From positions 1-64,000 of the forward strand of contig NZ_JAGDFX010000004.1 of NCBI RefSeq assembly GCF_017498065.1: 64,000 nucleotides of DNA, written 5' to 3'. The notes under the pieces were generated by a model. The model ran no database searches. It had not been told where the DNA came from and worked only from the letters and a program-made list of their open reading frames with translations. Numbering within the stretch: the stretch's first letter is position 1; the number at the start of each line of letters is the position of its first letter. Source of the stretch: Oceanisphaera pacifica (GTDB taxonomy: Bacteria > Pseudomonadota > Gammaproteobacteria > Enterobacterales > Aeromonadaceae). Position numbers and translations under genes: made by a program. Shown in pieces: positions 1 to 8,077 of the stretch.

Positions 1-4
1 TCAT
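1..4 (-). CDS. Possible start of a minus-strand gene leaving the window
   Basis: An ATG on the minus strand sits at positions 4-2 and its reading frame leaves the window at once. Upstream on that strand is a weak purine stretch (TTGAGAG). The neighbouring upstream genes are wza and wzb, and in capsule operons the next gene is normally the wzc/etk tyrosine kinase, so this could be its first codon. Nothing of the protein is visible; this is inference from order only. Confidence 0.3.
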
Positions 5-385
5 GGCGAACTCTCAATATATAAAGAGTGTTATCTGATCATATCCGCCAATAAAAAGAAAGATACTAGATTAAATTAATGACTGCTAGCTTGTTGAATT
101 AACGACTTTTTTCATGCTCTTGCCCTGTTTTAGACCTGTTCTCTATTTTTTAGCGGGTTTCGTGGATTTCGTTGCCAAGAACTTTCTTTTTTAAGACAAA
201 TCCATACTAGCCTTTTGCAACTAAACCCGCGAAATCCACGAAAAGATCAATATTAAGAGCGGAAATTTTAATGGTTAAGAGCAAACTTACATACCTGTAG
301 ACTGTTACCTGTTTTTACAGTAAAAACCTTTTTTTAGACCTGTTCTCTATTTTTTAGCGGGTTTCGTGGATTTCGTTGCGAATAT
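5..385. repeat. Intergenic repeat block with class A palindromic element
   Basis: About 380 bp without a gene. A class A element runs from about 215 to 380: the left arm TTGCAACTAAACCCGCG and the right arm GGATTTCGTTGC are imperfect inverted repeats. A second copy of the right arm lies at about 131-178, with TAGACCTGTTCTCTA followed by the same GGGTTTCGTGGATTTCG. The A+T-rich first 110 bases hold nothing I recognise. Confidence 0.75.
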
Positions 386-817
386 TTACTTAAGCTTTTG
401 TGACCAGAGTTTGCTGTTTTCGGCTATTAGTTGGTATACGTGTTGGAAGGCTTCTTCGCTTTTTTTGTAAGGGTCGGGTATTTCTTGGTTGTTGTTCCAT
501 TGCCCTAGTAAGAAGGTTTTGCCGCGGGCCTCGGGGGCTAGTTTGGTGATGCCTTCTTTGTGTTTGCTTTCCATTACTAATATTACATCGGCTTGGCGGC
601 AGAGCTCTTTGGTTAACTGGCGTGCTTTGTGGGTTGGGCACGTTAGGCCGTTTTGTTCTGCTACTTGTTTGGCGGTGGCGTCTGTGTCGTGATCGACTAA
701 CGCGCCTAAGCCTGCTGAGTGTACGGTTTTATGCGGCAAAGCCTGTTTTAGTAAAAACTCAGCGGTTGGGCTGCGACAGATATTGCCCACACAGACCACT
801 AAAATATTATTAAACAT
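386..817 (-). CDS. wzb: Low-molecular-weight protein-tyrosine phosphatase (Wzb/Etp)
   Basis: A 143-residue cytoplasmic phosphatase that in capsule systems dephosphorylates the tyrosine kinase Wzc/Etk and so controls polysaccharide polymerisation and export. The P-loop CVGNICRS has the catalytic Cys9 and Arg15, and the DPYKKS loop supplies the general acid Asp115; the length is normal for the family. It lies 347 bp downstream of wza on the same strand, with a class A repeat element between the two genes. The kinase gene expected next would lie beyond the left edge of the window. Confidence 0.93.
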   Translation of the reverse strand: MFNNILVVCVGNICRSPTAEFLLKQALPHKTVHSAGLGALVDHDTDATAKQVAEQNGLTCPTHKARQLTKELCRQADVILVMESKHKEGITKLAPEARGKTFLLGQWNNNQEIPDPYKKSEEAFQHVYQLIAENSKLWSQKLK

Positions 818-1164
818 TTTTAATCACCTTAGAGATTAAATAATTTTGCAACGAAACCCACGAAATCCACGAAAAGATCGAGATAAGAGCGAATTTTTTC
901 ATAGTAAGAGCAAAGGCTTTAAAGCTGTAAAGTGGACAGACTAAGATAAACCACTAAGGAGTAAAGATAGCTGGATGCCTGAAGCCGAAAGCTAAGCCAA
1001 AACACTGCGGTATTTTTATTTTCGGTTTTACTTCCTGCTTCTAGCTTATCGCTTCCAGCTATTTTTTAGGTCTTACCATTAAAAGTCACTTTTCGACCTT
1101 ATCTCATCTTAATTTTTCCGTGGGTTCCGTGGATTCCGTTGCGAAAGGGGTTGAACACTAGAAT
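818..1164. repeat. Class A palindromic element between wza and wzb
   Basis: The inverted arms run from about 846 (TTGCAACGAAACCCACG) to 1142 (GGATTCCGTTGCG). The centre holds the secondary palindrome CTGAAGCCGAAAGC ... GCTTCTAGCTTATCGC and the stretch CACTGCGGTATTTTTATTTTCGG, which recurs at about 11200, 15710, 39540 and 39840. The element sits inside what is normally one transcription unit, so it is probably transcribed. Confidence 0.75.
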
Positions 1165-2283
1165 CTACTCGACGAGGCGGGTGCCGGTGTATACGCCACT
1201 TAAGGTGGGTAGTAACTGACCTATTACGCGGTTCCAGCGGGCTACTGGGGCGGCGGTAACGTAGACAATGTCGCGCTCTTGTAATTTAAAACTGTCTGCT
1301 AACACCATAGCGGCCATGTTTTTGGCATTTAACTGATACACGTCTGCTATGCGGCCACTTTGTTCTGGGGCTTTGCGCATTACAAACACACCGGTGGCGT
1401 CTGCTGTTACTTGGCTCATGCCTTCGGCATCGGCCAGGGCTTCGGCTAGGGTTTTGCCATTGCGGCCCATGGGTAGCGTTTGTTGTTTGCCTACTTCGCC
1501 TAATACAAATACTTTGCTGTCGTCGTTGCGGTTAATGTTAATAACATCGTTTGGTTGCAACAAAATATTTTGGCTTACGTCGCCGTCTTTATATAAATCG
1601 CGTAGCGAGAAACGATAAGTTTGTGCACCTCGGTTTAACACTACAGTTTGCCAGTCGGCGTGCTCGGTAATACCACCGGCTTTGCTTACCGCATCTACCA
1701 GCGTTAACGGAATATTGGTAATAGGCTGGGTGCCTGGGCGTTCTACTTCACCGGTAACGTATACCCACTTAGAACGAAACGCGGCAATGGTTACATCCAC
1801 TTGCGGGCTTTCTACGTAACGGGCTAAGCGGCGGCTAATAAGATCGCGAATTTCACTGATTTTTAATCCTGCTACTTTCACGTTACCTATGTAGGGATAA
1901 AAAATGGTGCCGTCTGCGTGCACCCAGTTGCCTGCTTCTTCTGAACTGCGGTATTCACCCGCTGGGGTGGTCAGCTCTGGGTGATCCCATACGATAACGC
2001 TTAATACGTCACCTGGGCCTACTTTGTAGTCGTAGTCGGCAATTTGTTGGCGCAGTGCTTGGTCGTTTGCCGGTAGTTGCTCTGTATTGTTGGTTTGTGC
2101 TTGTACAGACGCCGCCGTGATGGGGTAAATATCAATAAGTTCACTTAAATCATCGTTTTGATCGTGATATTGGTCTACTACAGTGCCATAGCTATTAGAG
2201 AAATGACTACCTGGGATCACGGTGCAGCCGCTAAGCAGGGCTGTGCCAAAAAGAAGAGCGGAAAGATACTTTGCTTTATACAT
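1165..2283 (-). CDS. wza: Outer-membrane polysaccharide export lipoprotein Wza/GfcE
   Basis: A 372-residue homologue of Wza/GfcE, which forms the octameric outer-membrane pore for capsule or exopolysaccharide. The N-terminus is a lipoprotein signal with lipobox LSGC (Cys20). A Poly_export domain follows (YKVGPGDVLSVIVWDHPEL near residues 90-110), then SLBB repeats (VYVTGEVERPGTQPI and VFVLGEVGKQQTLPMG), and a C-terminal amphipathic segment that in Wza forms the membrane helix barrel. It is the first gene of the minus-strand export unit and is preceded by a JUMPstart/ops sequence. In E. coli the homologue gfcE is co-transcribed with gfcABCD; here the two halves are divergent. Confidence 0.95.
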   Translation of the reverse strand: MYKAKYLSALLFGTALLSGCTVIPGSHFSNSYGTVVDQYHDQNDDLSELIDIYPITAASVQAQTNNTEQLPANDQALRQQIADYDYKVGPGDVLSVIVWDHPELTTPAGEYRSSEEAGNWVHADGTIFYPYIGNVKVAGLKISEIRDLISRRLARYVESPQVDVTIAAFRSKWVYVTGEVERPGTQPITNIPLTLVDAVSKAGGITEHADWQTVVLNRGAQTYRFSLRDLYKDGDVSQNILLQPNDVININRNDDSKVFVLGEVGKQQTLPMGRNGKTLAEALADAEGMSQVTADATGVFVMRKAPEQSGRIADVYQLNAKNMAAMVLADSFKLQERDIVYVTAAPVARWNRVIGQLLPTLSGVYTGTRLVE

Positions 2284-2330
2284 GTATGAGTGTCTGCCAG
2301 GTTATTTATGCAAGATATATGCGAAAAAGG

Positions 2331-2367
2331 TACGCTACCGCCCCAAGGTTACAGCCCCTCGATGCTG
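2331..2367 (-). promoter_or_regulatory. JUMPstart element with ops core (RfaH recruitment)
   Basis: Read on the minus strand, the 5' UTR of wza contains CAGCATCGAGGGGCTG followed by GGGGCGGTAGCGTA. The core GGCGGTAGCGTA (2331-2342) differs from the classical ops core GGCGGTAGCGTG only in its last base, and the flanking bases follow the JUMPstart consensus with a 2 bp shorter spacing. It ends 48 nt before the wza start codon. By established knowledge, ops in the non-template strand pauses RNA polymerase and loads the antiterminator RfaH. No gene for RfaH is in the window. Confidence 0.85.
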
Positions 2368-2718
2368 ATTTAGCCTGCCTAATTTTGTGCTGTATTGGCC
2401 GCAACCCAGTGTCTTTTTTTTTCAAAATGCAATAAATGGGCGCGCTCTTTTAAGAGCGAGTAAGTATTATTACGCGGCATTCTAAAAATAGCGCTGCATA
2501 CTACCACAGTTTTTTGCTGAGTAAACTCCATGGCCCGTGTGAAAATTAACCGCTCGCATTTTGCAACGGTGAATAAGGCAAGCCCTGCGATAGGTGAATA
2601 AGCGAATAAGGTTAAAACTAAATGTTATATTATACGGCTTATTGGCAAAACTGACTTTTACGTCAACAAGTATCGACTCACTTGACGACTATTTCGCTTT
2701 ATCGCTTGGCTAATAACA

Positions 2719-2747
2719 TTGGTTTTTGCCGTAAAATACCTTATATT
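2719..2747 (+). promoter_or_regulatory. Sigma-70-type promoter for gfcA
   Basis: TTGGTT at 2719-2724 and TATATT at 2742-2747 are separated by exactly 17 bp, about 75 bp upstream of the gfcA start codon. The rest of the 538 bp divergent wza/gfcA spacer is A+T rich and free of the repeat modules seen elsewhere, which suggests a real regulatory region. Confidence 0.5.
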
Positions 2748-2821
2748 GGCAGCTAAATGGGTTATCAATTAACTGTCTGTTAATATCAGCCCGACGGTAA
2801 TTTACTAATTAGGAGTATTAC

Positions 2822-3109
2822 ATGAAGAAGACAGCGATTGCTTTATTAATGGGTGCTGCGTTTGCATTGCCAGTTCAAGCACAAACTGAAGGTACTGGCG
2901 CTGCAGCTAGCACTACGGGTGCCGGCGCAGGTGCGGGTGCTACGGCCGGTGCTGCTGGCACTGTTGCCGGCGGTGCAGCTGTGGGTGTTGGTGCAGCTGT
3001 TGCAGCAACCGCTGCCACTGTTGCTGCGGTAACGGCCGTAGCCGTTGCTGCTTCTAGCGATGACGAAGACAACGCACCTGGTACTACTGGTACTACTGGT
3101 ACTAACTAA
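2822..3109 (+). CDS. gfcA: GfcA-like Ala/Gly/Thr-rich small exported protein
   Basis: A 95-residue protein with a clear signal peptide (MKKTAIALLMGAAFALPVQA) followed by an extreme low-complexity Ala/Gly/Thr body, a hydrophobic Ala/Val segment, then an acidic SSDDEDNAPG patch and TGTTGT tail. E. coli GfcA (YmcD) has the same design: signal, Thr/Gly-rich region, one hydrophobic stretch and an acidic Ser/Asp tail. Position at the head of gfcBCD supports the match. The start has a good ribosome-binding site (AGGAG, 2811-2815). A terminator follows directly, so gfcA can be made in excess over the genes behind it. Its biochemical role is unknown. Confidence 0.75.
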   Translation: MKKTAIALLMGAAFALPVQAQTEGTGAAASTTGAGAGAGATAGAAGTVAGGAAVGVGAAVAATAATVAAVTAVAVAASSDDEDNAPGTTGTTGTN

Positions 3110-3136
3110 TTTGTTATAAATTAGTGTTTTCTAGAA

Positions 3137-3161
3137 TAAAGGGGCTAAGGCCCCTTTTTAT
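3137..3161 (+). terminator. Terminator/attenuator between gfcA and gfcB
   Basis: A GGGGC-TAAG-GCCCC stem at 3141-3154 is followed by TTTTTA. It lies between gfcA and gfcB, where read-through probably sets the ratio of the two. Confidence 0.8.
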
Positions 3162-3169
3162 TTGCTTTA

Positions 3170-3853
3170 ATGGACAAACTGATGCTAAAAGCTGCTTGTT
3201 ACGCTATTACCTTGTCGGTATGTATGATTGGGCTAACTGGGTGTAGCCAAAAAGTAAAAGATGTAAGTGAGGTGGTTAAAGTGGCCACTTTAGGCTATTC
3301 CGATGTGGCCATTACCCAGCAACAAGTAGACACCCTGCCCTATGCGGCTATTCAGTTTAAGTGGGGGCATGGGCCTAGAGTATTATCGGCTTTGGCGTTT
3401 GCAGAAGGTGAGCAGTTAAAGTGGGTAACCCAAGACAAAGCCATGGTGGTCACTCAGCACGGGCGTTTGGTGAGCACAGTGGGCTTTAGCCATAATATTA
3501 CCTACACCGCTAATTTAGAGAATGATCCCCTGCCCCACTTATTAACACTGTGGCAAAACCGCAATGCTGAAGGGTTGCGCTGGTCTACCGAGCACGATTG
3601 GCAGCCTGGGTATTACAGTGGTTATCAGGCTTTATCGCGTTTTAGTTATCAGGGTAAAGAGCAGGTTACTATTTTAAATAAGCCGGTAACGCTGATTAAG
3701 TTTACCGAGCATGTCTCTTATACCAAGCTAGATGTGGAACAACAAAATCAATTTTGGTTATCGCCAATAACGGGCAAGGTAATTAAAAGTAAACAGTTTG
3801 TAGGGCCCGGCTTGCCGGCGATAGAAATGACTCTTCTTAAGCCTTTTTCATGA
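3170..3853 (+). CDS. gfcB: YjbF/GfcB family lipoprotein
   Basis: A 227-residue lipoprotein with lipobox LTGC (Cys25) and a body typical of the YjbF/GfcB family, including the conserved GHGPRVLSALAF segment and FWLSPITGKVIKSKQFVGPGL near the C-terminus. Such proteins belong to capsule and exopolysaccharide secretion loci; the molecular function is not settled. The stop overlaps the start of gfcC by ATGA, so translation is coupled. Confidence 0.85.
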   Translation: MDKLMLKAACYAITLSVCMIGLTGCSQKVKDVSEVVKVATLGYSDVAITQQQVDTLPYAAIQFKWGHGPRVLSALAFAEGEQLKWVTQDKAMVVTQHGRLVSTVGFSHNITYTANLENDPLPHLLTLWQNRNAEGLRWSTEHDWQPGYYSGYQALSRFSYQGKEQVTILNKPVTLIKFTEHVSYTKLDVEQQNQFWLSPITGKVIKSKQFVGPGLPAIEMTLLKPFS

Positions 3854-4608
3854 ATATAATCTCTCGTTTTTTTATCGCACTTAGCGTATTTATTATATTG
3901 CCGCTACAGGCTAACTCTGTGTCGGTTACCGTTCAGCCTATAGTGGGTGATGCTTGGCAATGGCAGCAACCGCAAGCAGTGCGTTGGCAGCAGTTGCTGG
4001 CAGCGTTACAAGCAAAGGGCGTTGATGCACGTTGGGCACAGTTGAGCTTGCCTGCAGAGCACCCTAAAACCGCCGCGTTAGAAGTAGAGCGTGCTCGGCT
4101 GCTAAAAGATTTGCATCAGTTAGGCCAATATTGGGCGCGTAATGGCAAGCACGGCTTGCTGCGCAGTGCCACTGAGCTAAGCGCACAAATTAAAAATCTG
4201 CCGTTAGTGGCCCGCCTGCCGGTTAATTTTAATTACGATCAGGTGCGTATTAATGCTAATGATAATCCGTTATTAACCGAGCATTATCAGCTGGCCATTC
4301 ACCCAAGGCCCACCTTTGTATGGGCACAGGGCTTAGTACGCCTGCCCGGTAAGCGCCCTTTTGTCGACTCGGCCTTTGCTTATGATTATGGCCGCCGATT
4401 AAATATGTTGCCTGGGGCCGAACACAATCAAGTATGGATAATTCAGCCAGACGGCCATGTTATGCCCAGCCCAATAGATCCGTTTGCCCCCGAATTTGTG
4501 GGTGTGGCACCGGGCGCAACCTTATTTGTGGGCTTTAAGTCTTTACCCCGCGCGTTTGCTGATATTAATCAGCGCATAATGACCTTATTTGCTAACCGAG
4601 AACTCTAA
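3850..4608 (+). CDS. gfcC: GfcC/YjbG family capsule biogenesis periplasmic protein
   Basis: 252 residues with an N-terminal signal peptide (hydrophobic FFIALSVFIILPLQA). The family (Caps_synth_GfcC) is periplasmic and has ubiquitin-like SLBB-related folds similar to those of Wza. The segment RPFVDSAFAYDYGRRLNMLPGAEHNQVWIIQPDG and the later GVAPGATLFVGF follow the GfcC pattern. It overlaps gfcB (ATGA) and gfcD (TAATG), so the three form one translationally coupled unit. Confidence 0.88.
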   Translation: MNIISRFFIALSVFIILPLQANSVSVTVQPIVGDAWQWQQPQAVRWQQLLAALQAKGVDARWAQLSLPAEHPKTAALEVERARLLKDLHQLGQYWARNGKHGLLRSATELSAQIKNLPLVARLPVNFNYDQVRINANDNPLLTEHYQLAIHPRPTFVWAQGLVRLPGKRPFVDSAFAYDYGRRLNMLPGAEHNQVWIIQPDGHVMPSPIDPFAPEFVGVAPGATLFVGFKSLPRAFADINQRIMTLFANREL

Positions 4609-6761
4609 TGAAACCTATTTTTCATTATGCCGCCTTGGCTACCGCTATTAACTTAGTGTTGCATAGCACAGCTTATGCCGAACAAGCATTAACCCCTTTT
4701 GCTACTCAGCCGTCGCAATCTGACTTTGGTGGCGTGGGCTTAATTCAAATGCCTTCTGCCCGTATGAATAAAGAAGGCGAGTTTAGTGTTAACTATTTTG
4801 ATACTGACCAATATCGCCGTTATTCATTATCTTTGCAGTTATTTCCTTGGTTAGAAAGCACGGTGCGCTATGTGGATGTGCGCACCCGAAAATACAGCGA
4901 CAATCCCGATTTTAGTGGGGATCAAACCCTTAAAGATAAAGGGATTGATGCCAAGGTACGGTTATTAAAAGAAAGCCAATGGTTACCCGAGCTTAGTGTG
5001 GGTGCAAGAGACTTAGGTGGCACTGGTTTATTTGCTTCTGAGTTTGTGGCGGCCAATAAACGATTTGGGCCGCTGGATTTTACAGTGGGTATGGGTTGGG
5101 GTTATTTAGGTAGCCGCGATAATATTAGTAACCCTTTTTGTGAAGCATCGGACCGATTTTGTGATCGCCCCCAAGGCACGCTGGGCAGCGGTGGTAAGTT
5201 TGATGTAAATAAGATGTTTAGAGGCCCTGCCGCTTTATTTGGTGGTGTAGAGTACCAAACACCTTGGCAGCCGTTACGATTAAAGCTGGAATACGACAGT
5301 AACGACTATAAAAATGGCAATGGCAATGGCAAGCAAGAGCCCGCCTTGGGGCAAACAGTGGGTGGGTTACCCGTAGATGCCCCAGTTAACGTAGGCGCAG
5401 TGTACCGAGCTTTTGACTGGCTAGATGTGCACGCCAATTATCAGCGCGGTAATACCTTTGGCTTTGGGGTGACTATGCGTACCAACTTTAATGAGTTAAC
5501 CCCAAGCTGGAACGATGTCTCTCATCCTAATTATGATGCCAAGCAGCAGCCTGAAGCTGGCCAAGCTGATTGGGGGCGTTTGCAGGGTGACTTAGCCGAA
5601 AATGCTGGCTATAAACGCACTCGTATTTATCAAGATAACAGCACTTTAGTTGTGAGTGGTGAGCAAACAAAATACCGAGATAGAAGCGAAGCCCAAGCCC
5701 GAGCCGCGGTATTATTAGCAAATCAGGTGCCTGCTGATATTAAGCAAGTGCAGCTAATAGAGCGCAAAAAGAACCTAGACCTTAGCGCACAAGAGTTTGA
5801 TATGACCAAGCTGCGCTTGGCGGCAGATAATGCCTATATTGGTGCAGATGTTACCGATGCCATGACGGCGATAGAGCCAAAACAGTATGCAAGCGCCACA
5901 CCTCTGGCTGAGCATAAACAACGTGTTCGCTATGGTATTTCGCCGGTATTAAAGCAGTCTTTGGGTGGCCCTGAGTCGTTTTATATGTATCAGGTTGGCT
6001 TTAATGCCAATGCAGAAGCCGATATCAGTAAGCAATGGTTGGTGTCTGCGGGCCTTTATGTGAACTTGCTAGATAACTACGATAAGTGGGATGAAAACTA
6101 TAACGGCTACACAGATAACACCCCTGCTTTGCCTCAGGTGCGTACTCTTATTCGTAAGTATGTTAGTGATAACCCCGTTCGTTTAGATAATGCTCAGTTA
6201 ACATGGATGGATAGAGTAACTGACGATTGGTATGCCCAAGCCTATGGTGGCTATTTAGAAATGATGTATGCCGGTGTAGGTGGCGAGGTGTTATATCGCC
6301 CTGCAAACAGTAAATGGGCATTAGGGGCTAACCTTAACCATGTAAAACAGCGCGATTATGACTCTCAGTTTGGTATGTTGGACTATTCGGTAAACACCGG
6401 CCATGTGAGTGGTTATGTTGAAATGCCGTGGCTAGAAGATACCTTGTTGCAAGTGCATGCGGGCCAGTACTTGGCGGGCGATAAGGGGGCTACTTTTGAT
6501 ATTTCGCATAAGTTTGACAGCGGCGTGATTGCCGGTGCCTTTGCCACCTTTACCGATGTGTCGAGTGACGAATTTGGTGAGGGCAGTTTTAATAAGGGCT
6601 TTTACTTATCGATTCCGTTCGACATTATGACGGTGAAGCCAAGTACCAGCCGCGCCAGCATTAGCTGGGTACCATTAACCCGAGATGGCGGTCAAATGGT
6701 AGGTCGCAAGTACAGCTTGTATAACTTAACCGACGCCAGAGCGCCGTATTATGGGCTTTAA
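4608..6761 (+). CDS. gfcD: YjbH/GfcD family outer-membrane protein
   Basis: A 717-residue protein with a signal peptide ending near AYAEQ, followed by the family signature SDFGGVGLIQMPSARMNKEGEFSVNYF. The body has alternating hydrophobic and aromatic strands as expected for a beta-barrel of the YjbH family, which is needed for group 4 capsule or Yjb exopolysaccharide secretion. It is the last gene of the coupled gfcBCD set. Immediately after its stop begins a tract of AGCTTGAAGCTGG repeats with no spacer. Confidence 0.88.
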   Translation: MKPIFHYAALATAINLVLHSTAYAEQALTPFATQPSQSDFGGVGLIQMPSARMNKEGEFSVNYFDTDQYRRYSLSLQLFPWLESTVRYVDVRTRKYSDNPDFSGDQTLKDKGIDAKVRLLKESQWLPELSVGARDLGGTGLFASEFVAANKRFGPLDFTVGMGWGYLGSRDNISNPFCEASDRFCDRPQGTLGSGGKFDVNKMFRGPAALFGGVEYQTPWQPLRLKLEYDSNDYKNGNGNGKQEPALGQTVGGLPVDAPVNVGAVYRAFDWLDVHANYQRGNTFGFGVTMRTNFNELTPSWNDVSHPNYDAKQQPEAGQADWGRLQGDLAENAGYKRTRIYQDNSTLVVSGEQTKYRDRSEAQARAAVLLANQVPADIKQVQLIERKKNLDLSAQEFDMTKLRLAADNAYIGADVTDAMTAIEPKQYASATPLAEHKQRVRYGISPVLKQSLGGPESFYMYQVGFNANAEADISKQWLVSAGLYVNLLDNYDKWDENYNGYTDNTPALPQVRTLIRKYVSDNPVRLDNAQLTWMDRVTDDWYAQAYGGYLEMMYAGVGGEVLYRPANSKWALGANLNHVKQRDYDSQFGMLDYSVNTGHVSGYVEMPWLEDTLLQVHAGQYLAGDKGATFDISHKFDSGVIAGAFATFTDVSSDEFGEGSFNKGFYLSIPFDIMTVKPSTSRASISWVPLTRDGGQMVGRKYSLYNLTDARAPYYGL

Positions 6762-6764
6762 GTG

Positions 6765-6906
6765 AAAGCTTGAAGCTGGAAGCTTGAAGCTGGAAGCTTG
6801 AAGCTGGAAGCTGAAAGCTGAAAGCTGGAAGCTTGAAGCTGGAAGCTGGAAGCTGAAAGCTGGAAGCTTGAAGCTGGAAGCTGAAAGCTGAAAGCTGAAA
6901 GCTGAA
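6765..6906. repeat. AGCTGGAAGCTTGAAGC simple-sequence tract
   Basis: About 140 bp made of 7-mers AGCTTGA, AGCTGGA and AGCTGAA in changing order, so the phase is kept while the seventh base set varies. It begins four bases after the gfcD stop. All frames are open and encode repeats such as SFQL/SSFKLPA, which explains spurious long ORFs here. The same units recur at 7380-7400, 10805-10950, 30424-30502 and 45485-45520 and inside class A and B elements. Confidence 0.9.
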
Positions 6907-6909
6907 ACA

Positions 6910-6944
6910 AAAAAACACCGAGCCATTAGACTCGGTGTTTTTCT
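6910..6944. terminator. Bidirectional terminator between gfcD and the four-helix-bundle gene
   Basis: AAACACCGAG ... CTCGGTGTTT is a perfect stem with loop CCATTAGA, flanked by A and T runs on both sides. It can serve gfcD (plus strand) and the four-helix-bundle gene (minus strand). Confidence 0.85.
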
Positions 6945-6958
6945 TCGAGCTTCTGGCT

Positions 6959-7312
6959 TCAAGCTTTATCTTCAAGTTTCAGTTTATTAATCAAGCCTGA
7001 TAGCATGGCGGCTATCTCTTTAGTCTCGCTTATCCAGCGGTTACCGTGCTCATAGTCTATATAGCCGATTTCTATACCGATGTAAGTTTGAGTTCTAAAT
7101 TCAGAACAAGATCCTTTTGCTACAAGCAAAAAGTGTATTTTGTCTTTGGGTGTCCGCCTGCTCATGCCTTCGGCTATATTACTTGGAACAGATAGCCCAG
7201 AACGGGTAATTTGATCTTTAAAACCAAAGTCCTTTAGCGCATGCAGTGTCTTATATATGTCAGCAGATAACCACACTGAACGCCGCCACACCTCCAACTT
7301 TTCGAAGTCCAT
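6959..7312 (-). CDS. Four-helix-bundle protein (23S rRNA IVS / Avd-like family)
   Basis: A 117-residue protein of the four-helix-bundle family known from 23S rRNA intervening sequences (TIGR02436), related in fold to Avd of diversity-generating retroelements. Typical features are FEKLEVWRRS at the N-terminus and the conserved SGLSVPSNIAEGMSRR. I chose ATG 7312 over the upstream in-frame GTG 7318 because GGGAG lies 8-9 nt before the ATG but only 2 nt before the GTG. The stop codon lies inside a GCTTGAAGC repeat, and the same repeat type lies upstream at 7361-7415, so the gene forms a repeat-bracketed cassette between gfcD and ung. Function is unknown; no reverse transcriptase or rRNA gene is nearby. 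Confidence 0.88.
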   Translation of the reverse strand: MDFEKLEVWRRSVWLSADIYKTLHALKDFGFKDQITRSGLSVPSNIAEGMSRRTPKDKIHFLLVAKGSCSEFRTQTYIGIEIGYIDYEHGNRWISETKEIAAMLSGLINKLKLEDKA

Positions 7313-7360
7313 AACCACTTCTCCCTGTTATCTTCTCAACCCTATTAACCTTAGCAGGGA

Positions 7361-7415
7361 ACTGAAGCTTAGTGTTTTTCCAGCTTCCAGCTTCTAGCTC
7401 TCAGCTTTCTCTTAA
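7361..7415. repeat. AGCTTCCAGCTTCTAGC tract upstream of the four-helix-bundle gene
   Basis: CTGAAGCTTAGTG followed by CCAGCTTCCAGCTTCTAGCTC, the same heptameric repeat family as at 6765-6906. It reaches into the last codons of ung (AAGCTT encodes the final Lys-Leu). Confidence 0.75.
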
Positions 7416-8077
7416 AGCTTTGCCCAGTTAATGGGTGTTTTGCCTTGTTGTGCTAACAGTGTGTTGGTCTGGGAGAAGTGCTTACAGCCGAAGAAGCCTC
7501 GGTAGGCGGATAAGGGGCTGGGGTGTACGGCGGTGAGTATGTGGTGGCGCAGGCTGTCTATTTTAGCGCCCTTCTTTTGGGCATGACTGCCCCACAGTAG
7601 AAATACTACGCCTTGGCATTGCTCATTAATGGTGGCAATGACTTTATCGGTGAAGGTTTCCCAGCCAAGCTTAGCATGAGAGTGTGCTTTGCCGGCTTCT
7701 ACTGTTAATACGGTATTAATCAGTAATACCCCCTGCTCTGCCCACGCGGTTAAGCAGCCGTGCTCGGGGGCAATAAAGCCGGGTATGTCTGTGGTGAGCT
7801 CTTTGTATATGTTGCGTAACGAGGGCGGTATTTTTACGCCAAGCTGCACCGAGAAGCTTAAACCATGCGCTTGGTTAGGGCCGTGGTAAGGGTCTTGACC
7901 GAGTATCACCACTTTTACTTGGTCTAATGGAGTAAGGCTAAAGGCGCTAAATACCTCTTGCTCGGGTGGATAAATTGTTTTACCCACAGCCCGCTGTTGT
8001 TCAACAAACTCAAGTGTTTGTTGTAGGTAAGACTGCTGCTGTTCTTGTTCGATTAATTGCTGCCAAGTTTTGATCAT
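7412..8077 (-). CDS. ung: Uracil-DNA glycosylase (family 1)
   Basis: A 221-residue base-excision repair enzyme that removes uracil from DNA. The water-activating loop GQDPYHG (residues 60-66, catalytic Asp62) and the minor-groove loop HPSPLS (185-190) are intact, and the length matches the family. It appears monocistronic: repeat blocks lie on both sides. The C-terminal Lys-Leu codons coincide with an AGCTT repeat unit. Confidence 0.97.
   Translation of the reverse strand: MIKTWQQLIEQEQQQSYLQQTLEFVEQQRAVGKTIYPPEQEVFSAFSLTPLDQVKVVILGQDPYHGPNQAHGLSFSVQLGVKIPPSLRNIYKELTTDIPGFIAPEHGCLTAWAEQGVLLINTVLTVEAGKAHSHAKLGWETFTDKVIATINEQCQGVVFLLWGSHAQKKGAKIDSLRHHILTAVHPSPLSAYRGFFGCKHFSQTNTLLAQQGKTPINWAKL

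Noticed and set aside
2875-3072. Antisense Ala/Val-rich ORF opposite gfcA
   Set aside because: It arises from the GCN-rich codons of gfcA read on the other strand; gfcA has the signal peptide and the ribosome-binding site.
6661-6975. Open frames encoding SFQL/ASSFKLPA repeats (also at 10753-11004)
   Set aside because: They are translations of the AGCTGGAAGC simple tract, open in all frames, with no ribosome-binding site and low complexity. The one at 6661-6975 also runs over the gfcD end.
6959-7318. 23S rRNA intervening sequence or diversity-generating retroelement around the four-helix-bundle gene
   Set aside because: No rRNA sequence, reverse transcriptase or template/variable repeat pair was found nearby; only the small protein gene is present.
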